A DNA stretch of 64,000 nucleotides, taken from Lentzea albida (GTDB lineage Bacteria; Actinomycetota; Actinomycetes; Mycobacteriales; Pseudonocardiaceae). Shown in pieces: positions 31,607 to 40,739 of this stretch (position 1 is its first letter; every line of letters begins with the position of its first letter). The notes below the pieces were generated by a model. The model searched no databases and had not been told where the DNA came from. It saw nothing but the letters and a program-made list of their open reading frames with translations. The DNA is taken from NCBI RefSeq assembly GCF_900111005.1, contig NZ_FOFV01000001.1:1053600-1117599 (forward strand), in the 5' to 3' direction. The position numbers and the translations under genes are program-made.

Positions 31607-34442
31607 CCGTCGCTCCGCCCAGCACATCGCCCAGCACGCCGCCGCCGACCCGCGCGACCGCGACCGGGCCGCCTATTCGAAGCGCGGCCGCCGCCTGCCC
31701 GGCGAGCAGGCCGTGCCGAGCTACACGCCGTCGATCAGCGCCCGCAGCATCGACGGTCACCTGCTGCGCACCGGCCAGGAGGTCTACGCCTGGTACCGGC
31801 TCGCGCCGCAGCGCTGGTCGTTCCGCAGCGACTCGCAGCGCCAGGACCTGATCGCCGCCATCGCGGGCCAGTACGCCGAGCTGCAGGGCCGCTGGATGCA
31901 CCTGCGCGTCACCACGCGGCCGTACCCGATCCGCATGTGGGCCGAGGCGCACGTGCACAACGCCGTCAAGCGCCTGCCGGACACCCCCGGCACGCTGTCG
32001 TTCGACGACTACATGGTCGGCGAGCAGCAGCAGCTCATGGGCCGCTCGATGGCGGAGAAAGAGGTCTACCTGGGCGTCCAGGTGCAGACCCGCAACATGA
32101 TGGACCGCGCCGTCGAACGCGCCGCCCCCGTGCTGCGCAAGGTCTTCCCGGACGCCGTGGACGCCGAGCTCGTCGCGCTGGACTCCGAGGTCGAGCACCT
32201 CGACCAGGTCATCGGGTCCGCCGGTCTCGAAGGCCGTCCCGCGACGGCCGAGGAGATGTCCTGGCTGATGCACCGGTCGTGCTCGCTGGGCCTGCCCGCG
32301 CCGCGCAACCTGCCCGCCGTGCCGGGCGCCGCCTGGGAGCCGGAGGACCTGGCGTCGTTCACCGACGCCGCGGACTTCCACCAGGAGCCCTACTCGCCGA
32401 CGGTGACCGTGCGCGGCCGCACCGGCTCGAACGCGGGCATCAAGCGGCACGTCGCCGTGCTCACGGTCGGGCTCATGCACGGCCTGCAGATCCCCGAGGT
32501 CGATGACCCGTGGGTGCAGCGCGCCGACCGGCTGCCGGCGAGTGTCGAGTGGTCCGCCCGCATCTACGTCCGCAGGCCGGAGGAGGTCTCGGGCGAGCTG
32601 TCGCGGCAGATGAGCAAGGTGCGCTCGCAGGTCCGCCACTACACCGACGAGCACGAGCTGGAACCACCGCAGTCGCTGGCCCGCCAGGCCGGGCGCGTGC
32701 TGGAGATCGACGACGAGATGACGTCGGGCTTCACCGCGCTGGGCACCCGGGTGCGCTCGTGGTGGCGCCTCGCGGTGAGCGGCCCGACCGAGCGCGAGGC
32801 ACTGCGCCTGGCCCAGTCGTTGCTGGAGCTGTACAAGCCGAAGGTCGCGATCGAGCACCCCGAGGCCCAGTACGCGATCGCCCGCGAGTTCATCCCCGGC
32901 GAACCGCTGTCCAACGGCGCTTACCTGCGCCGCGGCAGCGTGCTGTGGGCCGCGAGCGCGGTGCCCACGGCGACGGCCGAGGTCGGTGACCGCCGCGGCA
33001 TCCTGCTCGGCGAGACCGTCACGGCCACGCGCCGCCCGGTCGCGTGGGACCCGTGGATGGCGCAGGAGCTCCGCGACGCCTCCGGTCTGACGGCCATGGT
33101 CGCGGGCCTCGGTGCCGGCAAGTCGTTCCTCGGCGGCGGCATGGTCTACAAGACGCTGCGCGCGGGCGCCCACTGGACCCTGCTCGACCCGTCAGGACCG
33201 CTGTCGGCGCTGTGCGAACTGCCCGAGCTGCGACCGTACGCGCGTCCGATCAACCTGCTCAACGCCCAGCCCGGCATCCTCAACCCCTACCGGGTGGTCG
33301 CCGAGCCGATGATCGAGCACTTCCTCGACGAGGACGACCCGGAACGGGCCTGGCGCCGGGAGAAGGCACTGGCGGCGGCGACCCGTCGTCGTCTGGTGCT
33401 GGACGTGCTCACCGGCCTGCTGCCGTTCGAGGTCGCGAGGCTCCCGCAGACGCGCATCGTGCTGCTGCGCGCCGTCCGCACGGTCGGTGGCCGCTTCGAC
33501 GCCCACCCCGGTCTCGTCTTCGAGGCGTTGCGCCGGGACGCGTCCGAGCACCACGAGCACGCGGTCGTCGTCGCGGACTTCCTCGACGAGATGCGCGAGC
33601 GCATGTCGTTGCTGATCCCCGAGGACAACCACGACCCGTACAACGAGCAGCGCGACGACCGGCTCACCGTCCTCACGATGGCGGGCCTCAACCTGCCGAA
33701 GGACGGCGTCGGCCGCGAGCACTGGACCGACGCGGAGTCGCTCGGCGTCGAGATGCTGAACCTCGCCGCCTGGCTCACCCAGCGCTCGATCTACGACCGG
33801 CCGAAGGACCTCCGCAAGGGCGTCTGGATCGACGAGGCGTTCTTCCTCTCCGAGGTCCCGACCGGTCGCGTGCTGATGAACCGCTTCGCGCGTGACTCGC
33901 GCAAGTGGAACGTCCGCGTGCTGCTGTCGTCCCAGATCCCCGCCGACTTCCTGAAGATCCAGGGCTTCGTCGCGCTGCTCGACTCGGTCTTCGTCGGCCG
34001 CCTCGACGACGACCAGGCGCAGGCCGACGCGCTGCGGCTGCTCAAGGTGCCGGTCGGCGCCGGGTACGAGCAGGTCGTCGCGTCGCTCGGCCGCCGTCCC
34101 GGTGGCGAGCGCACCGCGACCGAACGCGACCGGGCGCCCCGCCAGTTCATCTTCGGCGACGGTGCTGGTGGTGTGGAGCGGATCCGCATCGACTTCAGCG
34201 GACCGCACCTCGAACACCTGCGCACCGCCCTCGACACGACGCCCGACGCCAAGCGCGACAACGGCAAGGGCGAGCTCGTGCCGGTGGACGACCAGCCCGC
34301 GGCGCCGCAGCCGCCCGCCTACGTGCCCGACGAGATCGACGACGAACTGGCGGCGGACATGGAGCTCGGCCTGACGGAGGAAGAGGCCCAACTGGTGGGC
34401 CACGGTGACGGCCCGAACCGCCACCGGGACGGCGGCGCATGA
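31581..34442 (+). CDS. VirB4/TraC-type ATPase
   Basis: 953 aa from GTG 31581 behind AAGAAGGAGG. The N-terminal half has the CagE/TrbE-like region (YTPSISARSIDGHLLRTGQEVYAWYRLAP; repeated WMHLRVTTRPYPI). Walker A GLGAGKS is at 509-515, with WTLLDPSGPLSALC after it. Walker B is near residue 750 (GVWIDEAFFLSEV), followed by WNVRVLLSSQIPADFL as in VirB4 sensor motifs. It is the energy-supplying, conserved component of type IV secretion and conjugation machines. It ends with an acidic tail and overlaps the next gene by 4 nt. No coupling protein (VirD4) is seen in the window. Confidence 0.9.
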   Translation: MFGRRRDRDRRSAQHIAQHAAADPRDRDRAAYSKRGRRLPGEQAVPSYTPSISARSIDGHLLRTGQEVYAWYRLAPQRWSFRSDSQRQDLIAAIAGQYAELQGRWMHLRVTTRPYPIRMWAEAHVHNAVKRLPDTPGTLSFDDYMVGEQQQLMGRSMAEKEVYLGVQVQTRNMMDRAVERAAPVLRKVFPDAVDAELVALDSEVEHLDQVIGSAGLEGRPATAEEMSWLMHRSCSLGLPAPRNLPAVPGAAWEPEDLASFTDAADFHQEPYSPTVTVRGRTGSNAGIKRHVAVLTVGLMHGLQIPEVDDPWVQRADRLPASVEWSARIYVRRPEEVSGELSRQMSKVRSQVRHYTDEHELEPPQSLARQAGRVLEIDDEMTSGFTALGTRVRSWWRLAVSGPTEREALRLAQSLLELYKPKVAIEHPEAQYAIAREFIPGEPLSNGAYLRRGSVLWAASAVPTATAEVGDRRGILLGETVTATRRPVAWDPWMAQELRDASGLTAMVAGLGAGKSFLGGGMVYKTLRAGAHWTLLDPSGPLSALCELPELRPYARPINLLNAQPGILNPYRVVAEPMIEHFLDEDDPERAWRREKALAAATRRRLVLDVLTGLLPFEVARLPQTRIVLLRAVRTVGGRFDAHPGLVFEALRRDASEHHEHAVVVADFLDEMRERMSLLIPEDNHDPYNEQRDDRLTVLTMAGLNLPKDGVGREHWTDAESLGVEMLNLAAWLTQRSIYDRPKDLRKGVWIDEAFFLSEVPTGRVLMNRFARDSRKWNVRVLLSSQIPADFLKIQGFVALLDSVFVGRLDDDQAQADALRLLKVPVGAGYEQVVASLGRRPGGERTATERDRAPRQFIFGDGAGGVERIRIDFSGPHLEHLRTALDTTPDAKRDNGKGELVPVDDQPAAPQPPAYVPDEIDDELAADMELGLTEEEAQLVGHGDGPNRHRDGGA

Positions 34443-36307
34443 CCGCGCTGACGATCGTGCTCGCGATCGCCGCCTTGCTCTGGGCGAGGCGGCGGTTCGC
34501 GCTGCGCACGTCAGCACGCACCAGGTCGGTCGGCCTCGTGGCGGCCATCCTGGCGCTTCAGGTGGTCATAGGTGCCCCGATGGCGCACGCCCAAACCTGT
34601 GGCGAGGCACCGAACCCGGAACGGCCGGGCGCGGGCATGGTCGGCGCGCTCGACCCGCCCGTCGGCAACGGCCTGCCCGGCTCGCCGTACCTCGAGTACG
34701 GCTACGCGGGCATGGTCTGGCACAACTACAACGCCAAGTGCAACGTCCTGCCCGACGCCAACGCCACGCTCGACACGTGGGCGGGCAACGAGCTGTTCAG
34801 CATCGGCAAGAACATCGTCGGCGCCACGAACGCGTTGCACTACACGGTGATGGGCCGCGGCCTGCTGGTCCCGCTGGACGACGCCGTGAAGAACGGCGTG
34901 CAGAAGGTCTACGACAACGTCTACCTGCGCTGGTTCGGCCTGGTGGCGCTGATCCTCGCGATCCTGATGTTCCGGCAGATCTGGACCGGCGACTTCGCCA
35001 CGATCTCCAAACGCGGGCTCTGGGCGCTGGCGGCCATGTGGCTCGCGACGTCCACCCTCGCGCTACCGCAGTTCTACAACCTCCTGGACAACACGCTGGT
35101 CTCCAAGACGTCGGAGATCCAGGCCGGGTTCATCGAGGCACCAGAAGAACAAGGCACGCTCCACGTACTACCGACGAAACTGCACGACGCCGTCGTCTAC
35201 CAGAGCTGGCTGCGCGGCGCGTTCGGCACGCCCGAGGCACCGCAGGCCGCCGAGTACGGCCCGCGCATCCTGAAGACGCAGGCGTGGACCACGGCCGAGA
35301 TCGCCGAGGGCAAGGACGGCGACCAGGCCGCCTTGGACGCGAAGAAGTCCGAGTGGAAGGCCCTCGAAGCCCAGCTCGGCACGGCCAAGGGCTACTTCGA
35401 CGGCACCGACGGCAGCCGCACCGGCGCGGGATTCCTCGCGCTGCTGCAGTCGATCGCGTTCTCGCTGTTCCAGCTGTTCGCGAAGGCCGCCGTGCTGCTC
35501 GCCCAGCTGTTGCTGCGCATCCTGACGCTCGCCGGTCCGCTCATCGGTCTCGTCGCGCTGCTGCACCACGACCTGCTCCGCAAGGTCGCCCGCGCGGCCG
35601 CCGTGACGGTGTTCAACGTGCTGGTGCTCGCGGTCCTCGCGGGTGTCCACGCGTTGCTGCTGCAGGCGATCTTCAACGCGACGGGGCTGTCGTTGCTGAC
35701 GCGCACGTTGCTCGGCCTGATGTTGACGCTCGTGTGCTTCGTGATCGGCAAACCGTTGCGGCGCATGTGGCAGATGGTCGAGATGTCCGTCGGCTCCGCG
35801 TCCAACGTCCTGCCGATGAGCGGGGGCGTCTGGTCCAAGATGATGGGCCGCCGGAAGCAGGCCGGCCCGACGCCGCAGGACGAGTTCTGGGAGTCCGTGC
35901 GCGAGAACGACGGCGAGGGCGCGGACGTGCCGCAGCGCGGCCGCGGCCGGATCCGTCCCGAGGCGTCCAGCCCGGTCATGGCGACGGCGCAACGGCTCGA
36001 CCGCGACGCGGTGCCGGTCCAGATCGTCAACGGCGGCGACTCCTCCGCGCCGGTGCGAACGGGCGCGCTGCCCGCCGGATCGGGTCCGGCGGCGCTGCCG
36101 GTGGCCCGGTCGCGCGTGGTGGACAGCCCCACGGTCACCGACCGGCAGTGGGACAGGGTCGACGACGCGGTGCTCGTGCCGTCGCGCTCCAGCGCCTACG
36201 CGGCTCCGGTGCAGGAACCCCGCAGGGCCGAGACGGAAGTGGTGGCAGGACGCCCGGTGCACGTGATCTACCGACCGTCACGCGGTTTCGAAGTCAGGGA
36301 CAACTGA
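34439..36307 (+). CDS. VirB6/TrbL-like polytopic membrane protein
   Basis: 622 aa. A cleavable-looking N-terminus (VAAILALQVVIGAPMAHAQTC, cut near residue 52) precedes an exported loop, a membrane segment near 165-185 (LVALILAILMFRQIW) and another near 195-215; after a hydrophilic loop (KTQAWTTAEIAEGKDG) come at least four more segments between about 340 and 445. The C-terminal 160 residues are hydrophilic, Arg/Pro-rich and cytoplasmic. This is the TrbL/VirB6 pattern of inner-membrane channel subunits. Starts within the VirB4 stop (ATGA). Confidence 0.82.
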   Translation: MTALTIVLAIAALLWARRRFALRTSARTRSVGLVAAILALQVVIGAPMAHAQTCGEAPNPERPGAGMVGALDPPVGNGLPGSPYLEYGYAGMVWHNYNAKCNVLPDANATLDTWAGNELFSIGKNIVGATNALHYTVMGRGLLVPLDDAVKNGVQKVYDNVYLRWFGLVALILAILMFRQIWTGDFATISKRGLWALAAMWLATSTLALPQFYNLLDNTLVSKTSEIQAGFIEAPEEQGTLHVLPTKLHDAVVYQSWLRGAFGTPEAPQAAEYGPRILKTQAWTTAEIAEGKDGDQAALDAKKSEWKALEAQLGTAKGYFDGTDGSRTGAGFLALLQSIAFSLFQLFAKAAVLLAQLLLRILTLAGPLIGLVALLHHDLLRKVARAAAVTVFNVLVLAVLAGVHALLLQAIFNATGLSLLTRTLLGLMLTLVCFVIGKPLRRMWQMVEMSVGSASNVLPMSGGVWSKMMGRRKQAGPTPQDEFWESVRENDGEGADVPQRGRGRIRPEASSPVMATAQRLDRDAVPVQIVNGGDSSAPVRTGALPAGSGPAALPVARSRVVDSPTVTDRQWDRVDDAVLVPSRSSAYAAPVQEPRRAETEVVAGRPVHVIYRPSRGFEVRDN

Positions 36308-36319
36308 AGGGAGGCGTAG

Positions 36320-36916
36320 GTGCCGATCCGGACCAACCGCGGCCGCGCCGCGGTCTACCGCAGGCTGTGGGGATGGCCGCTGCGTTCCCCGCGTCACCTG
36401 GCCGCGTCGATCATCATCTTCGTGGTGGTGGTCGTCGCGCTCGGCGTGATCATCCCCAGGGTCCTCGACCGCAGGCCGGCTGACCCGAACGCGGCCGGTC
36501 AGCCCTCGACGTCGTCGCAGGGCACCCAGGTCGGGCAGCTGCCGTCGAGCGGCGCCTCGCTGCCGACCAAGCAGCCGGCGCCGTCCAACTCCGCGAAGGC
36601 GGCACCGCCCGCCGTCGACGCGCAGCTCACCGCCGAGCTGTGGGCCGAGACGTGGATCAAGCCGCCGCCCGGCAACGACGTCAACAAGTGGCTCAAGGAG
36701 CTCGAGGACTACACGACCCCCGAGTTCCTCGCGCAGATGGCCACGATCGACCCGAAGAACGTTCCCGACAAGCTCGTCGACAAGGTCAAGGCGGTGAAGT
36801 CGACGACGTCGTCCATCGACTACGAGGTCACCACGAACCTCGGCAAGGTGCGCATCACCCTGGTGAAGGCACCGGACGGCAAGTGGCGTGTGAACAGCTA
36901 CACGAAGGCGGACTGA
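36320..36916 (+). CDS. VirB8/TcpC-like single-pass protein
   Basis: 198 aa from GTG 36320. A basic cytoplasmic start (IRTNRGRAAVYRRLWGWPLRS), one membrane segment (residues about 27-46, HLAASIIIFVVVVVALGVIIP), a Ser/Pro/Gln-rich linker and a globular end (LTAELWAETWIKPPPGND to GKWRVNSYTKAD) with a beta-rich NTF2-like look. VirB8 and TcpC proteins have this architecture and bridge T4SS parts across the envelope. GGGAGG is upstream of the start. Confidence 0.75.
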   Translation: MPIRTNRGRAAVYRRLWGWPLRSPRHLAASIIIFVVVVVALGVIIPRVLDRRPADPNAAGQPSTSSQGTQVGQLPSSGASLPTKQPAPSNSAKAAPPAVDAQLTAELWAETWIKPPPGNDVNKWLKELEDYTTPEFLAQMATIDPKNVPDKLVDKVKAVKSTTSSIDYEVTTNLGKVRITLVKAPDGKWRVNSYTKAD

Positions 36917-36918
36917 CC

Positions 36919-37923
36919 ATGCGCGTGATGTTGCTGATCGGGGCGCTCGCCATGATCGTCGTGATCGCCGTGGCGACGTCGGGTGTGTCGCAGGTGGTCA
37001 GCAACTCCACGAACCCCGCCGTGGGCGGGAACGTCATGAAGATGAGCTGCAACGCGGCCATCGGGCCGTGGACGATCAAGGGCGGCGAGGCCAAGGGCCA
37101 GGCCGACGCGGCCCGCCTCAACGAGGAGCAGCGCAACATCGTCGCGCGCATCATCTCCATCGGCCAGGAGCGCCAGCTGCCGCCGCTCGCGTGGCAGATC
37201 GCGATCCAGGCCGGCATGACCGAGTCGGGCCTGCGCCCGCTCAACTACGGCGACCGCGACTCGCTCGGCATCTTCCAGATGCGCCCGTCGATGGGCTGGG
37301 GCACCCCGGCCCAGGTGATCGACCCTACGTACGCGATCAACAAGTTCTACGACGTGCTGCTGAAGGTGCCGGACTGGGAGAACAAGCGGCCCGGCGACTC
37401 GGCGCAGGCGGTGGAGCGGTCGGCGTTCCCGGACCGCTACCACAACTGGGAACCCATGGCGACGTTCCTGCTGAGCGAGCTGGGGCAGATCAGCGACCCG
37501 GCCGGCTGCGGTTCGGGCGCGGGGGAGTTCCTGCTGGCGTCGAACGCGGCGGGCATCGCGATCGAGTTCACCAAGCAGCAGCTGGGCGAGCCGTACCTGT
37601 GGGGCGGCAACGGCCCGGACGCGTGGGACTGCTCGGGCATCCTGGTGAAGGCCTTCGGCGCGGCGGGCGTGAGCATCCCGCGCGTCGCGAACGACCAGTA
37701 CGAGAAGGGCGGCGCCCACCTCCCGGTGCGCGACGCCCAGGCAGGCGACCTGATCTTCTGGGCGACCGACACGTCGAACCCGCGCACGGTGCACCACGTG
37801 GCCATGTACCTCGGCGGCGACGAGTACATCCACGCACCTCAAACGGGTGATGTCGTGAAGATCAGCAAGATCAACTGGGACTATTACGAGTTGATGCCGC
37901 TGGCCGTCCGGCCGGGCGTGTAG
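36919..37923 (+). CDS. NlpC/P60 peptidase with lytic-transglycosylase-like domain
   Basis: 334 aa. N-terminal membrane anchor (VMLLIGALAMIVVIAVATSGVSQ), then a soluble-transglycosylase-like region with the Glu in GMTESGLRPLN and SLGIFQMRPSMGWG, then an NlpC/P60 domain: Cys in DAWDCSGILVKAFGAAGVSIPR, His in VHHVAMYLG and a third residue in YIHAPQTGD. The two activities would open peptidoglycan glycan strands and peptides, as VirB1/TcpG proteins do for conjugation machines. It starts 2 nt after the VirB8-like stop. Confidence 0.9.
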   Translation: MRVMLLIGALAMIVVIAVATSGVSQVVSNSTNPAVGGNVMKMSCNAAIGPWTIKGGEAKGQADAARLNEEQRNIVARIISIGQERQLPPLAWQIAIQAGMTESGLRPLNYGDRDSLGIFQMRPSMGWGTPAQVIDPTYAINKFYDVLLKVPDWENKRPGDSAQAVERSAFPDRYHNWEPMATFLLSELGQISDPAGCGSGAGEFLLASNAAGIAIEFTKQQLGEPYLWGGNGPDAWDCSGILVKAFGAAGVSIPRVANDQYEKGGAHLPVRDAQAGDLIFWATDTSNPRTVHHVAMYLGGDEYIHAPQTGDVVKISKINWDYYELMPLAVRPGV

Positions 37924-37941
37924 ATCGCGGGGAGGCGCTGC

Positions 37942-38415
37942 ATGTTCAACCACGACCCCATCCCGAGGCCTTCCGGACCGCCCGCGTCGAGCACTCCGGT
38001 GCGTGACTACATGGCGGCCGGTGCTCCGGGGGTCTCGTCCGACTACGTGGTGATCCCGCGGGCGTTGGCCGAGGCGATGCCGTTGCCGTTCCAGCAGCAC
38101 CTGGTGCACCTGCTGGCCGACTTCCACCGCACGTACGGGCACCTCAAGTGGCCTGTCTACCGCGTGGTGCCGTCCCGCTACGAGAAGCTCGCGGACCTCG
38201 ACGAGGAACAGCTGGCCGAGGTCGGCGCGATCATGGAGATCGACTCCGACGGATCTCTCGTCTACCGCGACCGCTCCGGACGTAAGATCGAGAACGCCGA
38301 AGACCGCACGGTGCTGGTCTCGTGTTTGGACCCGATCCCGTCGGAGTACGCCAACGCCAACCAGTCGACGCCGCCGCGGGGATTCCCGGCGCCTTTGGGA
38401 GGCGAACGCGTATGA
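37942..38415 (+). CDS. Hypothetical protein of the T4SS-like cluster
   Basis: 157 aa, no membrane segment. The start is behind GGGGAGG. Contains FQQHLVHLLADFHRTYGHLKWPVYRVVPSRYEKLADLDEEQLAEVGAIMEI, a helix then a strand-rich section, and VYRDRSGRKIENAEDRTVLVSC. Not recognised. Its place in the operon (coupled to the next gene by ATGA) suggests a cytoplasmic accessory role. Confidence 0.7.
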   Translation: MFNHDPIPRPSGPPASSTPVRDYMAAGAPGVSSDYVVIPRALAEAMPLPFQQHLVHLLADFHRTYGHLKWPVYRVVPSRYEKLADLDEEQLAEVGAIMEIDSDGSLVYRDRSGRKIENAEDRTVLVSCLDPIPSEYANANQSTPPRGFPAPLGGERV

Positions 38416-38606
38416 GTGACAGCAGCGGGTGGTACTTCTGCCTGACCCACCAGACGGTGGAGCAGGGCAAGGGCTGCAAGGGCCCGGACCGGATGGGCCC
38501 GTACCCGGACGAGGCCACCGCGGCCCGAGCCCTGGAGATCGCCAGGGAACGGACGAAGGCGGCCGACGAGTCCGACAAGAAGTGGCGCGGCGACGACGAG
38601 GACTGA
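38412..38606 (+). CDS. Small hypothetical protein, last of the T4SS-like cluster
   Basis: 64 aa from ATG 38412, overlapping the previous stop. Begins SDSSGWYFCLTHQTVEQGKGCKGPDRMGPYPDEATAARALEIARER, with two cysteines in a CLTHQTVEQGKGC spacing, and ends acidic. The WYFCLxHxxVE..GC..xxRMGPYPdexxAaxAL pattern is a recurrent small actinobacterial protein, probably metal binding; function unknown. Likely translated with the previous gene. Confidence 0.75.
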   Translation: MSDSSGWYFCLTHQTVEQGKGCKGPDRMGPYPDEATAARALEIARERTKAADESDKKWRGDDED

Positions 38607-38616
38607 TCTTCGGACT

Positions 38617-38622
38617 TAGGCT
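38617..38622 (+). promoter_or_regulatory. -10 box of the RNB ribonuclease gene
   Basis: TAGGCT, 6 nt before the GTG at 38629 and directly abutting the GTG at 38623. The usual leaderless spacing favours 38629 as the start. Confidence 0.45.
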
Positions 38623-38628
38623 GTGCGG

Positions 38629-40038
38629 GTGCTTTCCCAGGTGATCCGCACCGGCCGTGCCGACCTCTCGTTCGACGGCCTTCGCTCCGAGTTCAGCCTG
38701 CCCTCGTCGTTCCCGGCGGAGGTGCTGGCCGAGGCCGAGGCGGCGGTCTCCCGTTCCCCGGGAGACCGCCCCGACCTCACCGCGCTGCCGCTGGTGACGA
38801 TCGACCCGCCCGGCGCCAAGGACCTCGACCAGGCGCTCTGCGTGGAGCGCTCGGGTGACGGCTTCGTCGTGCACTACGCGATCGCCGACCTGGGCCTCTT
38901 CGTGACGCCCGGCGGGCCGTTGGACCTCGAGGTCCGCCGCCGCGGCCAGACGATCTACCTGCCCGACGGCAACGTCCCGCTGCACCCGACCGCGCTCTCC
39001 GAGGGCGCGGCGTCGTTGTTGCCCGGCGTGGTGCGTCCCGCCGTGCTGTGGACCTTCACGTGCGGCGCCGACGGCATCCCGTCCGACGTCGAGGCGCGCC
39101 GGGCCCTGGTCCGGTCGACGGCCCAGTTCGACTACGCCACCGTCCAGGTCTCGTTCGACGCCGGTGACCCGCACCCGTCCGTGGCCGCGCTGGCCGAGTT
39201 CGGCCCGCTGCGCCGCGCGCACGCCCTCTCCCGGGGTGCGATCGAGCTCCAGCTGCCGGAGCAGGAGATCGAGCAGGACGGCACCGGCTGGAAGCTCGTG
39301 ACCCGCCCGCGCACGGCCGTGGACTCCTGGAACGCCGAGATCTCCCTGATGACGGGCATGGCGGCCGCCTCGATCATGCTGGAGGCGCGGGTCGGCATCC
39401 TCCGCACGCTGCCGGACCCCGACGCCGCCGCCGTGGCGTCCCTGCGCCGGTCGGCCGCCGCCCTGGACGTGAAGTGGCCTGCCGACCTGTCGCCCGGCGC
39501 CTTCCTGGCCGGACTCGACCCCGCCACGCCCGAGGCACTGGCGTTGTTCACCGACGCCACCCGCCTGCTGCGAGGCGCGGGCTACACGGCGTTCAACGGT
39601 TCTGTGCCCGAGGTCGTGACGCACGCCGGTGTCGCAGCTCCCTACACGCACGTCACCGCACCTCTGCGGCGGCTGGTCGACCGTTTCGCCACCGAGGTCT
39701 GCCTGGCGGTGACGGCGGGGGAGGAACTGCCGTCGTGGCTGGCCGAGGCCCTGCCGCAGCTGCCGTCGCTCATGGGGTCGTCGGACTCGCTGGCGTCGAA
39801 GGTGGACCGCGCGGCCACGGACCAGGTGGAGGCCTGGGTGCTGGCCGGACGTGCCGGGCAGGAGTTCGACGCGGTGGTGCTGCGGGCCGGCGACGACGAG
39901 GCCGAGGTGTTCGTGGCGGAGCCGCCGATCCTGGCCAAGTGCGCGGGTGAGCGGCTGCCGGAGGGGGAGCGGATCCGGGTGCGCCTGGTGGAGGCGGACC
40001 CCGTCGAGCGCAAGGTCCGTTTCGCGGGCCCGGTGTGA
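38629..40038 (+). CDS. RNB domain ribonuclease (RNase II/R family)
   Basis: 469 aa from GTG 38629. The catalytic RNB signature TIDPPGAKDLDQAL (acidic residues that hold Mg2+) is near residue 60, and GQTIYLPDGNVPLHPTALSEGAASLLPG follows. The end (YTHVTAPLRRLVDRFA) carries the conserved Arg. Cold-shock and S1 domains are small or missing: the protein is about half the length of RNase R. A 3'-5' exoribonuclease, widespread in actinobacteria in this short form. Confidence 0.92.
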   Translation: MLSQVIRTGRADLSFDGLRSEFSLPSSFPAEVLAEAEAAVSRSPGDRPDLTALPLVTIDPPGAKDLDQALCVERSGDGFVVHYAIADLGLFVTPGGPLDLEVRRRGQTIYLPDGNVPLHPTALSEGAASLLPGVVRPAVLWTFTCGADGIPSDVEARRALVRSTAQFDYATVQVSFDAGDPHPSVAALAEFGPLRRAHALSRGAIELQLPEQEIEQDGTGWKLVTRPRTAVDSWNAEISLMTGMAAASIMLEARVGILRTLPDPDAAAVASLRRSAAALDVKWPADLSPGAFLAGLDPATPEALALFTDATRLLRGAGYTAFNGSVPEVVTHAGVAAPYTHVTAPLRRLVDRFATEVCLAVTAGEELPSWLAEALPQLPSLMGSSDSLASKVDRAATDQVEAWVLAGRAGQEFDAVVLRAGDDEAEVFVAEPPILAKCAGERLPEGERIRVRLVEADPVERKVRFAGPV

Positions 40039-40073
40039 CCCAGGCCAACACCGCCTCGTGTGAAGATGCAGGG

Positions 40074-40739
40074 GTGACTGACATTCGTGACCTCACCGTC
40101 GGCGTCCTCGGCGGTACCGGAGCCCAGGGCAAGGGCCTCGCCATCCGCTGGGCCAAGGCGGGCGTCAAGGTGATCATCGGCTCCCGCAGCGCCGACCGGG
40201 CCGAGGTGGCCGCCAAGGAGATCCAGGAGATCGCCGGCGGCGACGTGCGGGGTGCGGACAACTCCGACTGCGCGGCCGACTCCGACATCGTGCTGGTGGC
40301 CGTGCCGTGGGACGGGCACGGCGACCTCCTCACGGCCCTGCGCGACCAGTTGGCCGGCAAGATCGTCATCGACTGCGTGAACCCGCTCGGCTTCGACAAG
40401 CAGGGGCCGTTCGCCCTGCCCGTCACCGAGGGCAGTGCCGCGCAGCAGGCCGAACTGCTGCTGCCGGAGTCCCGCGTCACGGCCGCGTTCCACCACGTGT
40501 CGGCGGTGCTGCTGGCCGACCTGAGCGTGTCCGAAGTGGACATGGACGTCCTGGTCCTGGGCGACGACCGCGAGGCGACCGACACCGTCCGGGAACTGGC
40601 CGAGCTCGTGCCGGGCTTCCGGGGCGTCTACGGCGGGCGGCTGCGCAACGCGCACCAGGTCGAGGCGTTCACCGCGAACCTCATCGCGGTCAACCGCCGC
40701 TACAAGACCCACGCCGGTCTGAAGATCACGGGCGTCTGA
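40074..40739 (+). CDS. NADPH-dependent F420 reductase
   Basis: 221 aa from GTG 40074. Rossmann start LTVGVLGGTGAQGKGLAIRWAKAG and the NADP-phosphate contact IIGSRSADRA, then DIVLVAVPWDGH, NPLGF and the C-terminal FRGVYGGRLRNAHQVEAFTANLIAVNRRYKTHAGLKITG match F420H2:NADP+ oxidoreductases (Fno). It moves hydride between F420 and NADP. An upstream 13-codon extension to 40035 is open but lies in the RNB stop region. Confidence 0.88.
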   Translation: MTDIRDLTVGVLGGTGAQGKGLAIRWAKAGVKVIIGSRSADRAEVAAKEIQEIAGGDVRGADNSDCAADSDIVLVAVPWDGHGDLLTALRDQLAGKIVIDCVNPLGFDKQGPFALPVTEGSAAQQAELLLPESRVTAAFHHVSAVLLADLSVSEVDMDVLVLGDDREATDTVRELAELVPGFRGVYGGRLRNAHQVEAFTANLIAVNRRYKTHAGLKITGV

